A stretch of DNA of 64,000 bases from Buxus sempervirens (lineage: Eukaryota > Streptophyta > Magnoliopsida > Buxales > Buxaceae). The stretch covers positions 44,196,766 through 44,260,765 of the forward strand of contig OX387184.1 in the NCBI GenBank assembly GCA_947561395.2, in the 5' to 3' direction. This document shows positions 50,501-61,437 of this stretch, piece by piece. The first letter of the stretch is position 1. Every line of letters begins with the position of its first letter. A model generated the notes under the pieces. That model did not search any database. It saw only the letters and a list, made by a program, of their open reading frames with translations, and was not told the origin of the DNA. The position numbers and the translations under genes are program-made.

Positions 50501-53500
50501 CTCCGATTCCTTTCTCCCCAAATGACCCAAGAAATGACAGCAGGGATTAAGTTCCATATCAGGTCCCTAATAGATTTCCCTTTTGACCACCCCCCATGCC
50601 TCCAAAGTCATTCTAAAATTTCCAAGTTGAGCCCAAGACAGTTCCATCCTTTCACATACCATGTTCCACAGCCTAACAGCTCCTGTGCAATCCACCAATA
50701 AATGTTCCACCGATTCTTCAGCTGACTTACATACCACACACCTATTTGGGAGATGCCATCCTCTGTTTTTTAAATGGTTTAATGTTAAGATTTTATCGAG
50801 AGCTGCCGCCCAAAGGAAAAATCTCACTTTGCTTGAAATTAAGCTAGTCCAAATCAATTTATGCACTGAAAACTCCAGATCTATAGTAATCATGGACCTA
50901 TATGCTGAGTTCACCGAGAAGCTTCGCGATTTCTCCATCGTCCATATTCTAGTGTCCTCTTCCCCCAACTGCATTCTGTAGAGTTCAGACATCAACTCTA
51001 CAAACTCACCGACTTCCCAGTCAAAGAGATTGCGTCGTAACTCCACATTCCATGCATCTCCAGCCATGTTTCTGAGGACATTTTCACAAACCAAGGCTTG
51101 CTGATTTCTGCAAATGGAGAAAATACCCAGGAATCTATCATGCAATGGACTGTCTCCACACCACTTGTCAAACCAGAACCGAATCTTCGTCCCTTTACCA
51201 ACTGAATATCTACAATTTCTCTCAACTGATTCACTAGCTTTGCTATTGGATTCCACAAACTTACTCCATATGGAATATTAGACGTGCATGGAAACCAGCC
51301 TCCATGAGATGAACCGTACTTCTGATTAATAACCTTCCTCCATAAGTTACCATCCTCACTACCAAATCTCCAGATCCATGTGGAGACATCTAAAACCTAG
51401 ATTATAACTATAACAATATGTAAATTATTTGATGATTTAATACTTATAGATGCTTGAAATTTTGGGATCGGTACATCTGAATTACTTCATAAACTTAATG
51501 TAAAATGTGCCTATTCAATGTATATAACCAAACTTGCAACTGAGCATTTTATGTAAGACTCCAAATACCTCTGCCTCATAAATTTAAACTTTAACAAATC
51601 ACTGCTTTTCAAGAAATTGTCAAAACTGAAAAGCCTTGGAAGAAACTTCATAATATTTCCATGTAAATCCAAATAAACAACAAGCATCCAGAGCATTACC
51701 CTTCTTGATACATCAAATATTTGATGGTGGAAGCTTTAGCATGATGAATTGATTTTACAACACAAAACTTAAAGGCAAATTAACCTATCAAAGAGGCACA
51801 ACCTGTGACCAACAAGCACAATTGCAGGAGGAGAATCTCCATACATTGTCTCCAGAACAGCCAAAACATCATCGCATAGGGTCTGGAAATATCAGCAAAT
51901 GCTTTATGTCATGCAAAGTGTTTAACTGAAAGAACTTTGAAAGTCAATGGCAAAGGTGAGACCATGCAAAACAAATTAGTACAGCTCATTCTTATGTAAC
52001 ACTATTGATAGCTAAAAAATAAAATACCTCAATAGATAGGTCTAGCTCATTTTCTGTGGATGACTTCCCATGTCCTCTTAGGTCCATGGCTACTACTCGA
52101 GCTTTCTCCTTAATTTTACTTGCCGATAATGCAAATGAAAGCCTGGCCAGTGAATTGTTATGTTAACTACCTTTGTCAATAATGGCACACGAAACTTGAC
52201 ATCAAGATATAAAAAGCCAAAATTTATAGTTCCGGCCATGCAAGAAGCTAAAGAAACTTGGCGGCAAGGTATAAAGTGCCCCAGTTTATAGTTCCAACTT
52301 CCAACCCTAAAAGAAAGTGAAGTTGAAAATCAACATATCAATCAATAGGATTCATCACTGTCACAAATTGTCAATGCAAAATAAAGACCGAATGTTTTTC
52401 CCCTTTTTTCCATTTTTTTCTGAGACTGGATTGATCTTGATTCATGTGCACAAGACTTTGAATAAAAAATCAATCTATAATATATAACATGAAAGGATTT
52501 TTGGGAAACATGTCAGGAAATCTTTCAAATTTTTTAATTTGAGCTTCAAATCCATCAGATAACTTGATAATTTACATATTTAAACCTATACTTATGTTTT
52601 CATTTTTATTCTTTGATGAGGTACAATTAAACCAAAACTGAAGCAGTGATTCCTGCTATATCAGTTGCTACAACTGAGACATTAAAAAATAAAATTTCTT
52701 GACATGTCTAAAGTTTTTAAAAATATTTTCTCAAAACAAGATTTCTGTACTTGCATATGTACACTACGTACTACTTATGCCAACTTCTAATATCATTTAA
52801 TTTAAAAAGAAAAATGGACCTTAAGTAGATAGTCCTTTGAATTGGAACATCCACCAGTGGCTCTATGATATGAGAAGTACCATCAAGCATCCATGGAGAA
52901 TATTCAAATCACAAAACAAATGAAGAAAAGTGATTCAAACATAAATAAAAAAACCTTCATAGAATTTACTAATTAATTGGGGATTTTTTCTAACTAGAAG
53001 TGATTATGCTCATAAACTCAGGTAGAGAGACTGTGAAATGGCCACCTACTGGTACATTGCAACTTCACGGGATTCATATGGAGAAAATTATTGTATATGG
53101 CAGGAATTAAATGGGTAATCCCACGAACCCTTTGTGAAATGGCTGAACAATGGCATTTTCCTCATGTGTCTGAAAGAGGAAGGAAGCTTTACTCGGCAGT
53201 TTTCTTTGCAACCATTTGGTTAGTGTGGCTAAATCGGAATCAACATATTTTTATGGCATTCACATCAGTCGAGTGTCAATCACAAAATCTTTCATGCAGT
53301 TTTGGATCTAGCAGCATTTTGGTCTTTGACCTATGGGGTGGGGCTATGTTACATGGACACTTCACACGACCCAAAGTACCCATGTCCGACACGACACGAC
53401 ATGGGTATGGGTACGGGATATGTGTCGGATCCTTCGCATGTTCTCTTGGACATGGCAACCCAAGATCAATCAAAAAATAATTATCAAATAATTAACTTGC

Positions 53501-56398
53501 AAAAAATGAATCAAAAAATATAATAGTTTTTGCAAAGAGAGAATATATATTCTCAAACTCAAAAATTGCAAGCAATGACTTAAAAAGAAAAATATAGGGG
53601 GAAGAAAAGGAAAAACAGAAATATGAAAGCTAGGCTTCTAATTGGCATTATTGACATTTACTTGGAGACTTTTCAGCCGAATCCCAGTATCCTTTTCCAA
53701 ATATTGGACACTTCTCAACTGAATCCCCATATCCTAAGTTGAGGGTCAAGTGAATCTGACTCCTAGACACATACCCACACCCAACACTCGTACCCGAGTC
53801 CATGTAACATAGGGTGGGGGAAATTGCATGAAGTTGGGAACACATGGTTGTTTTAGAGGCTTATATTAAGTAAAACATGTCTACTATAGTTTCTATGGGT
53901 CTTAGAGGATTGATGTTTGAGTGCACCCCGTTTCTCATGGGACGCTGTGTTTTCTCTGTAACTTTAATTTATTCTTGATCTTTAATGCATTCTTATAACT
54001 ACTGATAAAAAAAGAAAAGCAGGTAGAAAGACCCCATGCAATGTACACTTTTCTGCCTTATCCTGTATTTTTTATGAATTAATATAATCCTTATCATTAC
54101 CAATCAAAAAAAAAAAAGACCCCATGCAATGTACGACTTCACTTTCCCACCACATTAGGAACAAGAGAGAACTTAAAACACAGCATCTCAAGTCGTGTGC
54201 ACTATTATCCAGAATGGAGGAATTCAATTAGGTATTTATAAAGTAAGCAATATCTGACTCGTAACCATACTGCCATAAGGTTATTTCATGTCAAGAAGAT
54301 AATGACAATAACAGCTTGGCATTGATACAGCCAAAAAAGACTTGGCAAGGGGTGAGTCCCTGGCAGAAAGCCAAGCCATTTAAGAAACAACTCACATACA
54401 AAATGGATCTTTTCTTCAACAAGTTGAAGGGCTTTGTCAAGTAATTACCCTGAGAAGGACCATGTACTAATGAATCCAAAAGGAGTCATAATTCAAACAT
54501 GCATTCACACTCTGATAACAACTTTTTTGAAAGTCATTTTCTGTTCATGCATAAGCTACTAAATAATATATGCAGGCTAGTGAGGATATTGTAATTTCGC
54601 TAGAGCATCAAATACCCTGAATAACCGCCACCATGGAGACAAAAAACAACTGGTCCTTCAGATCCTGCCATGTAAACATGAAAGACCTGAAAACAAACCA
54701 GATTAATATTCATGTTGCTTTACTACTTACTAAGAGTCAAGGTAGAATAATCACTCACATCACTTGAACCAGGGATGCTAACATCATCCTCTTGGTCAAA
54801 AAAGCCCAACCAGTGCAAAGGAGAGTATTTTTGTAGAGAAGTCCTACACATGATCAGACATAATAAGATATATAACATGCATTCAGTCACTAAAGATGAA
54901 CATGGAAAATTAAAAGTATCATAGAGTAATTAGATCTCTTAAAACAATTCGAAGACATAAAATTTTTCAAATTATTTTTGTGCTTTTGGAAACAAGTGAA
55001 GAAAAACCCATTTAGTGACATTCAGTTAAAATCAACTATGATTTTTAAAATCAGTAAAAATGTGTTTGATAAAGTTTTAATAACCATAATTTAAAAACAG
55101 TTTGTCATTAGTTATGTTAGCTATGGTTGTGATAGCAGTAGTGATGATATAATGACAGTGGCGGTAATGATGATGATAATGGGTGTAATGGCGGCGGCAG
55201 TGGTGGTAGTGAATGAAGGTATGAGTGACTTTATTAATTAAACAACTAATTACAAAAACGCCATAAAAATAGAAAACGGTTTACCGTTTTTAAAAGCTGA
55301 AATTTTTCAGCTTCTAGAAACAGTGTTTTTGAATTGTTTTTGTTATAAATAATTTGAAAACAATTGCTACCAAAAAAATTTTTTGTGTTTTTGGTTTTAC
55401 CAAACAGCCTCTAACTTTTTTACTTGTTTGAAGAAATCTGATTTTTAAGTGATAATATATTGTTAATCATGAATAGATGTGGACATGAGTACAATATCAG
55501 CCCAAGAAATGGAGAAAAAACACTCCTACTCATTGAATGGAATGGTACACCATGTCGAAACACTCAATAACATTAGTTATTCCTTGAACCACTAACTAAA
55601 AGAAATGGCAAGTACAAAAGTTCACATACTTGAAAAGTTATTAAAATACAACTAAATACTCAATTGTTCACTGAGTTCCAAATATCAAATGAACAAACAA
55701 AAGGCCATGGTAAAGTTACTCCTTATCAAATGAACAAACAAAAGACCTTAAATTTAAGTCCCTGGTAACGCATCATTCACCTACTTATTTCAGATTTTCT
55801 ATTGTTCTCGTCAGTTACATTGGTAAAGTTCTTATCATTAAACGATATTAAACTATATATTCCACAAATGTCAAGATTCTTAAAAATATAACTAATTATT
55901 AGCTCAGACATAAATTTCAACAATAAAATCGATCATATGAAACAGTCAAATGAACATTCAAATAAAAATATCTGCTTACTCCTTAGTCATTCTGCTCAAT
56001 GCAGACGTCATATGAGCAAACCTCAAACCTCGAAATCCAAGACTTCAAGTTCCTCTAATCGCATAAATATTCAACTCAAACGTACAAATTCAGAAAAAAT
56101 CACAGAAACCCAACGTTGAAAAGTACTAATAATAATTTAATTACGAACCCAAACATCATGATCAATGTCAGGCATTCATTTCTTGGATTAGGAAAGAAAA
56201 AGTTACAAGCCCTAAGATCACACTGATACCATATGTGCCGTTTGGAATGATAAAAGTTTCTGAAGAAATGAAAAACTGGAAAATCATATCTTACTGAATT
56301 GCAGGACGATCAGGGATGGAAGAAAAGGCAGAGAGATTCTGGGGTTGATCTTCTGGGCTCTCCTCAGAGAGAGAACTTAGGTTTGAAGGCTCCATCAT
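29066..56398 (-). CDS. PME1: Protein phosphatase methylesterase 1, complete, 13 exons
   Basis: Coding exons, 5' to 3': 56398-56295, 54843-54759, 54686-54616, 52142-52028, 51882-51803, 43533-43449, 43350-43270, 41520-41426, 41335-41285, 34971-34891, 34008-33936, 33843-33766, 29095-29066. All introns are GT-AG with matching phases, totalling 1029 nt and 342 residues, normal for plant PME1. It is an alpha/beta hydrolase that removes the methyl ester from the C-terminal Leu of the PP2A catalytic subunit. Visible: oxyanion HGGG (81-84), DLRGHGKS, nucleophile elbow GHSMGG (Ser152), Asp177 in VIDVVEGTA and His304 in NTGHPIQED. Ser-Asp spacing is 25, as in human PME-1. Two in-frame ATGs open the protein. 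The introns (72 nt to 8.3 kb) are full of retroelements. Confidence 0.93.
29096..31660 (-). other. PME1 intron 12, right of exon 13
   Basis: AT-rich intron sequence without recognisable coding, apart from the TPX2-like segment at 29605. A short tandem (GATAAGAA ... TTGAAGGGT(A/G)TCT, three times) lies at about 31510-31665. Confidence 0.55.
29605..29670 (+). other. Possible TPX2-like exon on the plus strand inside PME1 intron 12
   Basis: A good acceptor (TTGTTTCAG) precedes 22 open codons ending at a donor-like AAA|GTGAGG. The peptide [20 protein letters not shown](HK) resembles the start of a TPX2 motif (family pattern FxF+SxERAxKRKEFxxKLEEKI). It could be the missing C-terminal exon of the WVD2-like gene or a relic of it. 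I could not find the next exon or a certain phase link to exon 8. Confidence 0.3.
31664..32760 (-). mobile_element. RTE-type LINE, 5'-truncated, in PME1 intron 12
   Basis: The minus-strand frame at 31955-32161 reads [20 protein letters not shown]...[11 protein letters not shown] ... [12 protein letters not shown], the signature end of plant RTE (Bov-B-like) reverse transcriptase ORFs. The 3' end on the minus strand, at about 31664, is CCGGCTTATGATGATGAC, matching the GAT-repeat tail of this clade. Several stops and frameshifts make it dead. It shares the sense of PME1 transcription. Confidence 0.75.
35175..35450. repeat. Tandem duplication, about 148 bp x 2
   Basis: The segment starting CAAACCAAGAGATTCAATAC at 35180 is repeated at 35328 with few changes (a longer T/G run and GTAAG versus GTATG). 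The high similarity implies a recent event. It lies in PME1 intron 9. Confidence 0.95.
35679..35693. repeat. Run of 15 C within a CT-rich tract
   Basis: C-run followed by CT-rich sequence to about 35780. Non-coding, inside PME1 intron 9. Confidence 0.9.
35900..38500 (+). repeat. Probable LTR-like retrotransposon remnant in PME1 intron 9
   Basis: A long non-coding AT-rich stretch with LTR-style phrases such as GAAGCCTACTGAGTACTGTTT and TTGCAGGTGTTGAT at 38170-38225 and GTGAGGGCTAGAGCT at 37436, which resemble LTRs of Tekay/Del-type gypsy elements. I could not fix its ends or a target duplication. Confidence 0.3.
39050..40862 (+). mobile_element. RTE-type LINE, decayed and interrupted, in PME1 intron 9
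   Basis: At 39100-39700 the plus strand holds a broken RT with LEREYDQVPREI near the start and [18 protein letters not shown] (catalytic FADD changed to FADN). The C-terminal part, with [10 protein letters not shown], and the 3' tail (GGGTTAAGTTGTGTCATTGTTATTG) are at 40620-40855. Between them lies a purine- then pyrimidine-rich block that is not part of the family. It is antisense to PME1 and inactive. Confidence 0.65.
39890..40275. repeat. Purine-rich tract followed by pyrimidine-rich tract
   Basis: About 39890-39990 is almost all A/G on the plus strand and about 40005-40275 almost all C/T. The two halves are roughly complementary in composition and could pair or form triplex DNA. This block separates the two parts of the RTE LINE. 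Confidence 0.7.
41535..41588. repeat. (GA)26 microsatellite beside the PME1 exon 8 acceptor
   Basis: About 26 GA units. On the PME1 strand this is (TC)26, ending 12 nt before the acceptor AG at 41521-41522 (...TGTGTCACATCCATAG|ATTGAA). It supplies the polypyrimidine tract of intron 7. Confidence 0.95.
42050..42200 (+). mobile_element. Au-like SINE fragment
   Basis: GATCATGAGCTCAAGTC resembles a tRNA-derived B box. CCACCTCTCCTGGGACCCCG followed by ACTGGGTTATG resembles the conserved 3' part of Au SINEs (CCCCAGACCCCGC ... GCACTGGGTACG). There is no clear tail or target duplication. Confidence 0.4.
43687..46469 (-). mobile_element. L1-like LINE, main part, in PME1 intron 5
   Basis: Minus-strand pieces in the correct order: [20 protein letters not shown] (near 45960), [18 protein letters not shown] (near 45560), [20 protein letters not shown] and [20 protein letters not shown] (45300-45450), then a zf-RVT-like end ([16 protein letters not shown], near 44140) and a 3' end with A8 at about 43687-43694. 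The reverse transcriptase is broken by stops, frameshifts and a poly-C run that replaces its catalytic part. Same strand as PME1. Confidence 0.75.
45489..45509. repeat. Run of 21 C inside the LINE
   Basis: The run sits where the RT active-site segment (about 150-250 codons of a normal LINE) should be. It marks either an old deletion with simple-sequence growth or an assembly gap filled with C. Confidence 0.9.
46470..49278 (+). mobile_element. Probable solo LTR inserted in or beside the LINE
   Basis: It begins TGTAAAATCCTGAAATTTTAG and ends GAGGCGTTACA. The five bases before (TGAAA) and after (TGAAT) match at four of five, as expected for a 5-bp target duplication with one mutation. It has TATAAATA at about 46793 on the plus strand and no coding capacity over 2.8 kb. 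Del/Tekay-type LTRs have similar ends (inference). It lies in PME1 intron 5. Confidence 0.6.
49279..50189. other. Intron sequence right of the solo LTR
   Basis: No ORF or domain is recognised. It may include the LINE's 5' part, but the endonuclease motifs are not visible. Confidence 0.4.
50205..51376 (-). mobile_element. 5'-truncated L1-like LINE with 15-bp target duplication
   Basis: Identical 15-bp copies CATGTGGAGACATCT flank it (50190-50204 and 51377-51391). The minus-strand end carries A14 at 50205-50218. The frame 50567-51256 contains the zf-RVT domain: [20 protein letters not shown], then [18 protein letters not shown] with the C-x2-C ... H-x4-C pattern. Only about 1.17 kb of the 3' end was inserted. 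It lies in PME1 intron 5. Confidence 0.92.
53032..54019 (+). mobile_element. 5'-truncated L1-like LINE in PME1 intron 3
   Basis: Flanked by CAGGTAGAGAGAC (53019-53031) and CAGGTAGAAAGAC (54020-54032), a 13-bp target duplication with one mismatch. The plus frame near 53091-53280 gives [17 protein letters not shown] and [16 protein letters not shown], the usual region after zf-RVT in plant L1 ORF2. It ends in an A-rich tail at 54007-54019. It also holds a repeated TGGGTATGGGTACGGG-like stretch (53395-53440 and, reversed, 53750-53810). Confidence 0.85.
54047..54114 (+). mobile_element. Tiny 68-bp retroposon with 20-bp target duplication
   Basis: The 20-bp words at 54027-54046 and 54115-54134 (AAAGACCCCATGCAATGTAC) are identical. 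Between them are only about 55 bp of LINE 3' end (ATGAATTAATATAATCC ...) and an A-rich tail. It inserted next to the tail of the preceding LINE. Confidence 0.88.
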
Positions 56399-56860
56399 GC
56401 AGATATCGGAGACTCAGAAAACGAAACAAAGAAATGCGAATTTGATTTCGTCTTTAATCTTAGGAGCTGGGACTGGCAATTTAATAGAGGAGATACCCTT
56501 ACCAAAAAAATAGAGGAGATACATCAAACTTCATGAAATCATAGTTAAACCTCAGGTTTGTGTTGGGTTGCTTCGTGGGTTTATTTGGGCGGTTTTGGAT
56601 TCACACCATTCTGGCTTTGGGTTCGGAAAATATAAAACCGGAGTGGTTTGGTTTGGTTTATGATTCAACCTTTTCCTTAAACCGAACCAAACCCAAAAAA
56701 AAATGGGACTGAAATAGCCTCAACACATAAAAATCAAAAATCAAACCCAATTATCCTATACCTCCTATGCCAACGGATCCTCTGTGAAGCGGATCTCCTG
56801 TGAAACAGAGGATCCTCTGTGAAGTGCAACCAATGGACCAAATTAATTTGGTCCGATCCT
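56399..56860 (-). promoter_or_regulatory. PME1 5'UTR and proximal promoter region
   Basis: Upstream of the first ATG on the minus strand. I see no clear TATA box. A small repeat of GGATCCTCTGTGAAG-like words lies at 56776-56826. Confidence 0.4.
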
Positions 56861-56861
56861 C

Positions 56862-57215
56862 TCTGTAGGGAGGTACCTTCAGCTTATATTGGGATACCTT
56901 TGACTTATATTGGGTTACCTTAGGCTAATTTTGGTGACTGCATATGGCTTACCATGGGGGGTACCTTAAGCTTATATGGGAGTATCTTAGACTTGCATGA
57001 GGGCACCTTGGGCTTACAGTGGGGTACCTTAAACTTATTTTAGAAGGTACCTACCACGATTTAGGGAGGTAGCTTTGGGTTATAGTGGGGTACCTCAATT
57101 CGGGTTATAGTGGGGTACCTAAGGTACCCCATATTTGACAGAGGTACTCCATTGTTAGGCCAAAGGTACCTCCATGAAGATGATTGGGTACCCCCATATT
57201 TGCCTGAGGTACCAC
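56862..57215. repeat. GGTACC-rich minisatellite, about 20-23 bp units
   Basis: At least ten degenerate units of GGGGTACCTTAAGCTTATAT type (GGTACCTT followed by GGCTTATA) in one orientation, then the reverse form (GGTACCCC ... ATATTTG) from about 57120. It lies 0.46-0.82 kb upstream of the PME1 ATG. Confidence 0.85.
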
Positions 57216-59834
57216 AGTATTTGACATGATTTTACTCTTGGTTTTACCCCAAAAGAGCTTGTAGCTTGAGGGAGTTAGAGCCCCACAATTTCCAATCAAG
57301 GTCTGGCTCTGATACTATTCTGTAACATCGATCCCACAAAAAATGATATTATTTGCTTTGGCCTATTGGGCTTGATGTTTTTACCCCAAAAGGCTTCGTT
57401 GCTTGAGAGAGTTACAAGCCTATGGATATGGACCTTTAATTTCTCCTCCCCAAGCAATTTGGGATCGAATGTTTAGTACTATCATTTTCTTGATTGCACA
57501 AACATTAGAGATTAGAAGGTAAGTTCAGTCTGTGAGGTAAAAGATGATTTGTCGGAATTGCTTGGTGTATATATTTCAAAATAAATATTAAATAACTTAA
57601 GTTTTTTAGTACAAGGAATTTTCCACAACTTGAGTTATACCTTACTTCATTGTTGATTTGGGAATTGCAATATATGGAGAAGTCAGTATGCTAAGGAGAT
57701 GATAAAAATACTTGTGCTTCTATCTCTCCAATAAGGTGTGCCTAGGTCTTTACCATTATACATGGGGAGTACAATGCTATGTTGCCTGTTAGCTTGTTTT
57801 TGGCATTTTTCAAAGGATAGGAATATCCAAGTGTTTATTAAAATCTTTTCAAAGGATTCTATCATTCGTAAGCACATTCTTAAGCCTATGACAAACACTA
57901 GGACTGAAATGGATAAAAGATATTTGCTTATTGATGATATGTCTAGGATCTTTGCATTAATCATCTAGAAAATTTCTTAAAAAGTCAGAACTCTCTTTCC
58001 TAGGCGATACTGAACAATATGATATTATTAACACATCAAATGATTAATAGCAAGTTTAATACCTTTAATTAGAATTTGTTCTCTACTTGTTTAAGTGCTA
58101 GAGATGAGGTTTGTACTTCACAAAATATAAAAAGATTTGGGGATAGGGAGTCTACTTGTCTAAACCATTGTTCCATCAACATAACTAGTAGATACATTGA
58201 CTAAAACGTTATAATTAATAGTGTAACACAACATATAAGTAAGTGAATGTGCTTTGAATTGAAACCATAGGCTCGCATGCTTTTTTGTATGAATTCCTAC
58301 CTTAGCCTATGACAAACCTTATTGAGATCAACCTTTATAAACAAAAGATTATTTCCCTCCTTTTCTTTCTTTTTGATTTTGTGGTTCCTTCAAGAGTTAG
58401 TAAGATATTGTTGTGTAAACAAGAAACCAATTCGCATCGGAGCCTTATTTTGTTCATTATAATATGGAGATGGCTTTATAAATAAAATTGCACAAACTTG
58501 TATGTTAATAATCCGTTATGCGTTGAGGAAGATCACTCTTAGGGATGAGAGTAATGTAAGTATAATTAACTCTCTTGGCAAAGGAATCATATTTAAGGAA
58601 ATTAGAAATGGTTCTAATAACCTCCTCTCTTACTATGCCCCAAAAGTAAAATATAAAAAATACCCTAAAATTCACCAGGGTTTGGGCTTTTTAGAGCTCC
58701 AAGTTGATTAATGGTGTTCCAAGTCCTGCCTACAAATCATGTTTTTCTCTTGTTAAGTGAACTTGGGTTATATGAGGTTAGGCAAAATATAGATTAGGAA
58801 TTTTACGTCATGTAAGTTACCGATTTGATCTTGTATTCTACAAATGATCTCTTCATCTTCGTAGCTCTTGGGTAGATTTTTTGAGTCTAACAATCTTTAC
58901 TTGATTTAGGGATAGCAATGAAGAAGACTAAGGGAGATGTTTGGTGGGGATTGTGGATCATGGATTCAGGACTAAAGGATTTTGAAAATCTAGATTATAT
59001 TATATATACAGAATCTCATTGTCGATTTTCACAATCTAAAATCTTGTTTAGATACTGTGAATTTTCTAGGATTTTATAATAGAAAATATAATATTTTGTA
59101 CAATAATATTTACATATCCAATATTTATATATAAGTATTATATATATAACATACTATAATATTATATTATGTGTAATATTATATAACTATATAATATTAC
59201 ATCACATCTCATGTCCCCAGACCCGGATTCACCAACCACTCTATAATCTGAATCAAGACATGAACCAACGGTGACAAAACAAATTGACAAAAGACTAGTA
59301 ATAAAGGAACAAATATCAGAGTATGGTAAAAATTTAAAAGCTTTTATTTCTAATAACTTCTAAAAGGTTCAAATATTCACAACTACCTAATTTGAATATT
59401 AATCTTAATAAAAGTTCAACTCCTAAGTCATAAAACTTATAATACCCTATCTATAATGAAAAAGAAATAATCCCTACACTACCCCTCAATTAAACAACTA
59501 AAAGATAGAACTTCCTACATAAGACATCTGGATCTTGAAATTCTTCAATAGCTTCCTCCAAGCCCTAGTTATGTTCTATCCTGTCAATATCATCATGGCA
59601 GACAAAATCTGAAAATAAAATTTTAAAAACGGGTTTTGAGATAAAATCCCAGTAAGTAACAACATGCATGTTATTTTATTACACAATATAATCTCTAGCA
59701 AAACATGATGAGTTCATAATTCTATATAAAAACAAGTTAAACCAAACAATAACATAAATCTAGAATATTTTGGAAATAATCATATATGCACAACTATTAT
59801 TTCTCATACAATAGGACTCATAAATATAAGATGG
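57216..59834. repeat. Intergenic repeat debris
   Basis: A phrase CCCCAAAA(G/-)(A/G)GCTT then GTTGCTTGAG(A/G)GAGTTA occurs at 57246 and 57392, i.e. twice. Otherwise AT-rich sequence without a recognised gene. Confidence 0.4.
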
Positions 59835-60143
59835 CTTTGTAATATCATACACGTGTCGACTAAGGTTGCCACCTCACAACTTATGTGTGAAGCTAGCCAC
59901 CTACACTCTCAGACGACAGAGTTATTGCGGAGTTCCCTTAAAACCCATATGGGTGGGATGGCAAGCAACACTCCATACAAAGGAAAGTAATAAACCTATA
60001 GCATCTCTCCATATGGAGGTATGAAAAGAGCCTCAACCAATAATGCGAGTTAAAACATAAATGAACCCTGGGCTATCATCAAAACAAAGACCAAACCTCT
60101 ATTCAATCCCTAGTTAGCATATGAGTCCACATCTAACTATGCC
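59835..60143. repeat. 309-bp direct repeat, copy 1
   Basis: It begins CTTTGTAATATCATACAC and ends CATCTAACTATGCC. It is nearly identical to 61438-61745, with a handful of substitutions and one base of length difference. The phrasing (GGCAAGCAACACTCC, TGCCACCTCACAAC) is LTR-like on the minus strand. Confidence 0.95.
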
Positions 60144-60924
60144 GTCACATAGTTACGGCTGCAAAATCATGTGTACGTAGATGCCATTTTTTCTCAAGAG
60201 CAAAAGGATGAAAAAATTTAACCTCTGTAATTTATAGCATATCGAAAACCAGGCTATGACATGTCTTAAACGGTTTCTGTGTGGCCTAAGAGTAATTGAG
60301 ATATATTGTAAATTATGAACAAGAATTCTTTTAAAATTTCAAAAACATCCCAATTTTTTTTTAATTAATTCCATTGAAAGCAATGATAAAATCTTCATAT
60401 TATTTTATTTAAAATCCATCTTGACAGCTTAAACATCATACAAAATCAAAATAAAAAGAATTCAATTGTTTCCAAATCAAACCTTCATAGATCAAATTTT
60501 AAACTTTAATGATTGAACACTCAAATCGTATGACATTAATATATTACCTATAATTCTAATATCTTGATTTTTAGAGATTTTGTGTGAAGCACCCATAATC
60601 GAGGTAAGAATCCCATAACCCAACTCCAAACTGGATTCTGACTAGAATCAGATTTCTTAATATCTATGACAATTTGAACCAAACGCTCTACCAAGATTGT
60701 AAAATCCGATTCTGATAAGAATCCAAAATGACCACCAAATGCCACCTAAACTATTTGCATTAAGGTATATTGGTAAATCATACACACATACACATACGTT
60801 AGAAATTAGTTTGTTAATAATATGCATGTTTGATATAGAGTAGGCTCCTGTGAGATTAATCACGTACTCTTTTTTAAATTAGGTTATGATTTATCTTAAG
60901 TTATCTTGAATTACCACGCCAACA

Positions 60925-61045
60925 AAGCTTTGCTTGCTATCAACAAAGCCAATGGACTGGCTGACATGTTAGCGAGGAAAGGTGCAAGGTGGACAAACAC
61001 GTTTGCTAGTGTCCCAACGGAATAATTTGGTTGGATAGTTGATCT
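60925..61045 (+). pseudogene. LINE RNase H fragment
   Basis: NKANGLADMLARKGARWTNT is the C-terminal RNase H motif found at the end of many plant LINE ORF2s (usual form REANHVADxLAKxG). Flanking sequence is not coding. Confidence 0.6.
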
Positions 61046-61437
61046 TTGGGTATATCTGCTCACTATTAGAAACCAATATTTTGCTCATATTTTTTATTTG
61101 TATTGCAGTTAATTAGTAATGTTGCTCTCTTTTGTTTGCCATTCTAATTTTCTCTCCTATTAATAAATTCTCAATGATTAAAAGTGAATAAGAAACAAAA
61201 TGCTTTTTCTAGGGTTAAAAGGAAAAAAAAAAAAGATAACATCCTCACAACTTACCAATTTTATATACAAATATAAAGTGATCGACTTACCAAATATTTA
61301 GCAATGTGGGAGCTTTTATGGATTGAAATCTACCTTTATAAAAAGAAACAAATTCTTTTTTATTTTTTATTTTTATGAATCAGTATCCTTTCCTTAAATT
61401 TAATATCATAACAGTATGAGAACCAGTTTTAAAATCG

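Noticed and set aside
53091..53480. A 129-aa plus ORF as a host gene
   Set aside because: Its first half is LINE ORF2 sequence inside an insertion with target duplications.
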